In this document: positions 61,778 through 64,000 of the stretch, one piece after another
Layout of the letters: each line of letters begins with the position of its first letter
How positions within the stretch are numbered: position 1 is the first letter of the stretch
DNA from: Umezawaea tangerina
GTDB lineage: Bacteria > Actinomycetota > Actinomycetes > Mycobacteriales > Pseudonocardiaceae
Assembly: GCF_003002815.1 (NCBI RefSeq)
Contig: NZ_PVTF01000008.1
Span: 434,001 to 498,000, forward strand
Length of the DNA: 64,000 bases
Reading direction: 5' to 3'
The notes under the pieces: model-generated
What the model was told of the DNA's origin: nothing
The model's database searches: none
Seen by the model: only the letters and a program-made list of their open reading frames with translations
Position numbers and translations under genes: made by a program

Positions 61778-63280
61778 CTAGAAGCCGTGGATGCGGAACG
61801 CCTCGGCCAGGCCGGTCAGGTTGGCGTCTGCGGTGGCCCAGGCGACGTACCCGTCCGGCCGGATCAGCAAGGCGGCCAGGGCGTCGTGGGCGGGGCAGCG
61901 TGCGGTGACCGTCCGCACCCGGTGGCCTTCGGCGGCGTCGCGGATCTGCGCCGAGCCCGTCAGGTCCACCAGCACCGCTCGGCCGTCGCGCAGCAGGTCC
62001 GGCAACGGGGTGGCGCCGGTCAGTTCCAGCGGTGGTGCGAACCGGCCGGTCAGGGGGTGGGCGGATCCCGGCGCGTAGTCGATGTCGGTCCCGTTCACCA
62101 TCGCGGTGAAGTGGTGCCTGGTCGCCGGGACCGCCAGTGCTTCGCCCAGCACCTCGCGCAACGCGGCGACCTGGGCGCCGGGGCGCATCAGCGCGACCTG
62201 GGCGCGGGTGTTGCGCAGCACCCGTTCGCCCACGGGATGCCGCTCGGCGGTGTAGGTGTCCAGCAGGGCTTCGGGTGCCAGGCCGCGGACCACCAGCCCC
62301 AGCTTCCAGCCGAGGTTCATCGCGTCCTGCAGGCCCAGGTTCAGGCCTTGCCCGCCGATCGGCGAGTGCACGTGCGCGGCGTCGCCCGCCAAGAGCACTC
62401 TGCCCTGGCGGTAGGTGGTCGCCTGCCGCGTGTTGTCGCTGTACCGGACGCCTCCCGCCAGCCGGGTGACCGTCACGTCGACGCCGCTGACCCGGCGGAT
62501 GCTCGCCTGCATCTCGGCCGCCGTCATCGGCGCGTCCCGTTCGTCCGGGCCGCCGTCGAACTCGATGGTGGCGATCTCCCCCGGCACCAAGGACAGGTTC
62601 AGCAGTCCGCGCGGACCGTGCAGCGACGCGGTGACGGCTCCGGGGTCGGCGAGCTCGGCCACGGCGGTGCGGCCGGTCATCGTGGCGGGTGTGCCGGGAA
62701 ACCCGATTCGGGCTTGCTTGCGCACGGTGCTGCGGCCGCCGTCGCACCCGACCAGGTAGGCCGCGGACACGGAGCTGCCGTCGGCCAGCAGGGCGCGGAC
62801 CTCGGTCTCCTCGGTCACGACGTCGACGACCCGGCAGCCGGACCGCAGCGGGACGCCCAGTCCGGTGACCCAGTCGACGAGGATCTGTTCGAGCTGGTGC
62901 TGCTTGATGAGGAACTGGTCGGCTGTGCCCAGGGGATCGGGCTGGTCCTCCACGAGCGGGAGTCCGCCGAAATGCCCTTTGGCCCGGTGCTCCACCAGCA
63001 GTCGCAGCAGTCCGCGGACCTGGTCGGCGCCCGCGGGGCCCTGGTCGGCGGCGAGTCGGTCGAACAGCTCCTCCTGCGCTCTGGCCAGCGGTCCGGTCAG
63101 GCCGCGCAGGCGCAACGCCTGGCAGGTGCGGCCGTTGATCCCGCGCAGGCCCAGGCCGCGGAGCTGACGAGCGGGCTCGTCGGCCGCTTCCAGGACGAGC
63201 GGATCGGCTCCGGCCAACCTGAGCTCACCGGCCAGCAACAACCCGACCGGCCCTCCACCCACAACGACGACGTCCGGCAC
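61778..63280 (-). CDS. FAD-dependent aromatic monooxygenase (Rox/TetX-like class A)
   Basis: The 500-residue protein starts at GTG 63280 with GGAGGG upstream. The FAD-binding GxGxxG is VVGGGPVGLLLA (about residues 6-17), the second motif is VGCDGGRSTVRK, and the GD motif is LLAGDAAHVHSPIGGQGLN. The C-terminal thioredoxin-like domain ends IRPDGYVAWA. The layout is that of rifampicin monooxygenase and polyketide hydroxylases. The enzyme uses NAD(P)H and oxygen to hydroxylate aromatic substrates, in resistance or biosynthesis. It is divergent from a TetR gene, the usual resistance-type arrangement, with GTAAA operators between. Confidence 0.9.
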   Translation of the reverse strand: MPDVVVVGGGPVGLLLAGELRLAGADPLVLEAADEPARQLRGLGLRGINGRTCQALRLRGLTGPLARAQEELFDRLAADQGPAGADQVRGLLRLLVEHRAKGHFGGLPLVEDQPDPLGTADQFLIKQHQLEQILVDWVTGLGVPLRSGCRVVDVVTEETEVRALLADGSSVSAAYLVGCDGGRSTVRKQARIGFPGTPATMTGRTAVAELADPGAVTASLHGPRGLLNLSLVPGEIATIEFDGGPDERDAPMTAAEMQASIRRVSGVDVTVTRLAGGVRYSDNTRQATTYRQGRVLLAGDAAHVHSPIGGQGLNLGLQDAMNLGWKLGLVVRGLAPEALLDTYTAERHPVGERVLRNTRAQVALMRPGAQVAALREVLGEALAVPATRHHFTAMVNGTDIDYAPGSAHPLTGRFAPPLELTGATPLPDLLRDGRAVLVDLTGSAQIRDAAEGHRVRTVTARCPAHDALAALLIRPDGYVAWATADANLTGLAEAFRIHGF

Positions 63281-63300
63281 GACACCCTCCGCACTACAGC

Positions 63301-63338
63301 GTAAACGTACGGCGTAAATATGATATTTACGGTGTAAA
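63301..63338. promoter_or_regulatory. GTAAA half-site cluster between the monooxygenase and tetR genes
   Basis: A 19-bp perfect palindrome (63313-63331, arms CGTAAATAT/ATATTTACG around one G) overlaps a second palindrome TTTAC-GGT-GTAAA (63326-63338). A further GTAAA lies at 63301. TATGAT at 63319-63324 could be the -10 box of the rightward tetR promoter, and the palindrome gives a TATCAT on the other strand. It is a likely operator for the adjacent TetR. Confidence 0.8.
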
Positions 63339-63361
63339 TCTGTCAAGTGGGAGGAGTGGGG

Positions 63362-64000
63362 ATGGCGCGGAGAGAGCCGCTGACCCGCGATCGGATCCTG
63401 GCCGCCGCCCTGGCGCTGGTCGACGAGGAAGGCCTGCCCGGCCTGTCCATGCGGAGGCTGGCGAAGGTCCTCGGGGTCGAGGCGATGGCGCTGTACAACC
63501 ACGTGGCGAACAAGACCGAGATCCTCGACGGCCTCGCGGAGCACGTCTTCGCCGAGATCGAGCGCGCCGACCCCGCCCTGCCGTGGGCCGAACGCGTGCG
63601 CGCCACGGTGATGGGCACCTACCGTGCGCTCCGCCGCCACCCGGTGGTACCGCTGGCACTGGCCACCGACCAGGCCAACCCGACCTCGCTGCGCGCCCTG
63701 CAACCGCTCGACGACCTCATCGGCGCCCTCACCGAGGCGGGTTTCGACGACGACGGGACACGCCGCGCCCTGGGATCGCTGAACAGCCTCGTCTTCGGCT
63801 CGCTGCTGCTGACGACCGCCGGTTTCGCCCGTGACCAGGTCGGTCACGCCGAACAGGAGCAGATGGACGTCTACGTCCGCCGGGTGAACCCCGCCACGCT
63901 GCCGAACTTCGCCAGGGTCCTGCCCGCGCTGATGGCCGGTGACCCGGAACAGGACTTCGAGAAGGCGCTGGACATGCTGATGGCGGGCATCGAGGCGGCG
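63362..64000 (+). CDS. TetR-family regulator (3' end outside window)
   Basis: The frame is open from ATG 63362 (GGGAGGAG five bases upstream) through the last base, 213 codons. The HTH is at about residues 10-50 (LSMRRLAKVLGVEAMALYNHVANKTEIL), in the form found in TetR/TetR_C-type repressors, with the ligand domain following (RRHPVVPLALA). It is divergent from the FAD monooxygenase across the GTAAA sites and probably represses it and itself until a ligand binds. Only the end of the C-terminal domain should be missing. Confidence 0.88.
   Translation, partial: MARREPLTRDRILAAALALVDEEGLPGLSMRRLAKVLGVEAMALYNHVANKTEILDGLAEHVFAEIERADPALPWAERVRATVMGTYRALRRHPVVPLALATDQANPTSLRALQPLDDLIGALTEAGFDDDGTRRALGSLNSLVFGSLLLTTAGFARDQVGHAEQEQMDVYVRRVNPATLPNFARVLPALMAGDPEQDFEKALDMLMAGIEAA

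Overview
The window is a very GC-rich stretch with dense, often overlapping genes, GTG starts and several promoters that look leaderless. Together with an ESX-type (type VII) secretion locus, many TetR regulators, P450-ferredoxin pairs, an AfsR-like NB-ARC regulator and a STAND/WD40 NTPase, this points to a filamentous actinomycete. A Pseudonocardiales genus is my best guess, but that is inference and no taxonomic marker gene is present.

Bases 1-29.7 kb hold one co-directional type VII secretion locus. It begins inside a giant multidomain protein (more than 3,400 residues, 5' end outside the window). Next come a T7SS-associated protein, two WXG100 proteins, an EspC-like and a PPE-like substrate with a long Pro-rich tail, then EccC, EccD and EccB. 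An 895-residue protein follows whose C-terminus resembles an ADP-ribosyltransferase fold, then an EccA-like protein in which a beta-helix replaces the usual N-terminus, and an unrecognised 531-residue protein. Most start codons overlap or abut the previous stop, so the core is probably one operon. No mycosin and no EccE lie in the window. An HTH/NB-ARC/TPR regulator follows at 29.9-32.2 kb and ends at a strong bidirectional hairpin.

From 32.3 to 45.7 kb the genes are mixed. There is a small secreted protein, a membrane-anchored P450, a gene-poor stretch with an IS5-type transposase fossil, an MFS exporter with its TetR regulator and a palindromic operator, an SRPBCC/HTH pair, and a truncated NB-ARC fragment. 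Then follow an HTH/hydrolase pair preceded by two tandem palindromes, a secreted alkaline phosphatase with a strong terminator, a low-GC membrane-protein gene, a tautomerase pseudogene, and a cupin gene that overlaps a metallo-beta-lactamase-fold gene.

From 45.9 to 52.8 kb lie a SnoaL-SDR-TetR operon behind four CCACTG half-sites, and two P450-ferredoxin cassettes, each beside a TetR gene. This looks like redox tailoring or detoxification under small-molecule control.

From 53 to 64 kb there is a 1,244-residue STAND NTPase with 14 WD40 repeats and a possible amyloid-signalling motif, a decayed transposase fragment, and a NarL-type two-component system. A Tat-exported hydrolase, an aminoglycoside-phosphotransferase-like kinase and a Rox-like FAD monooxygenase follow, the last divergent from a TetR gene that runs off the right edge.
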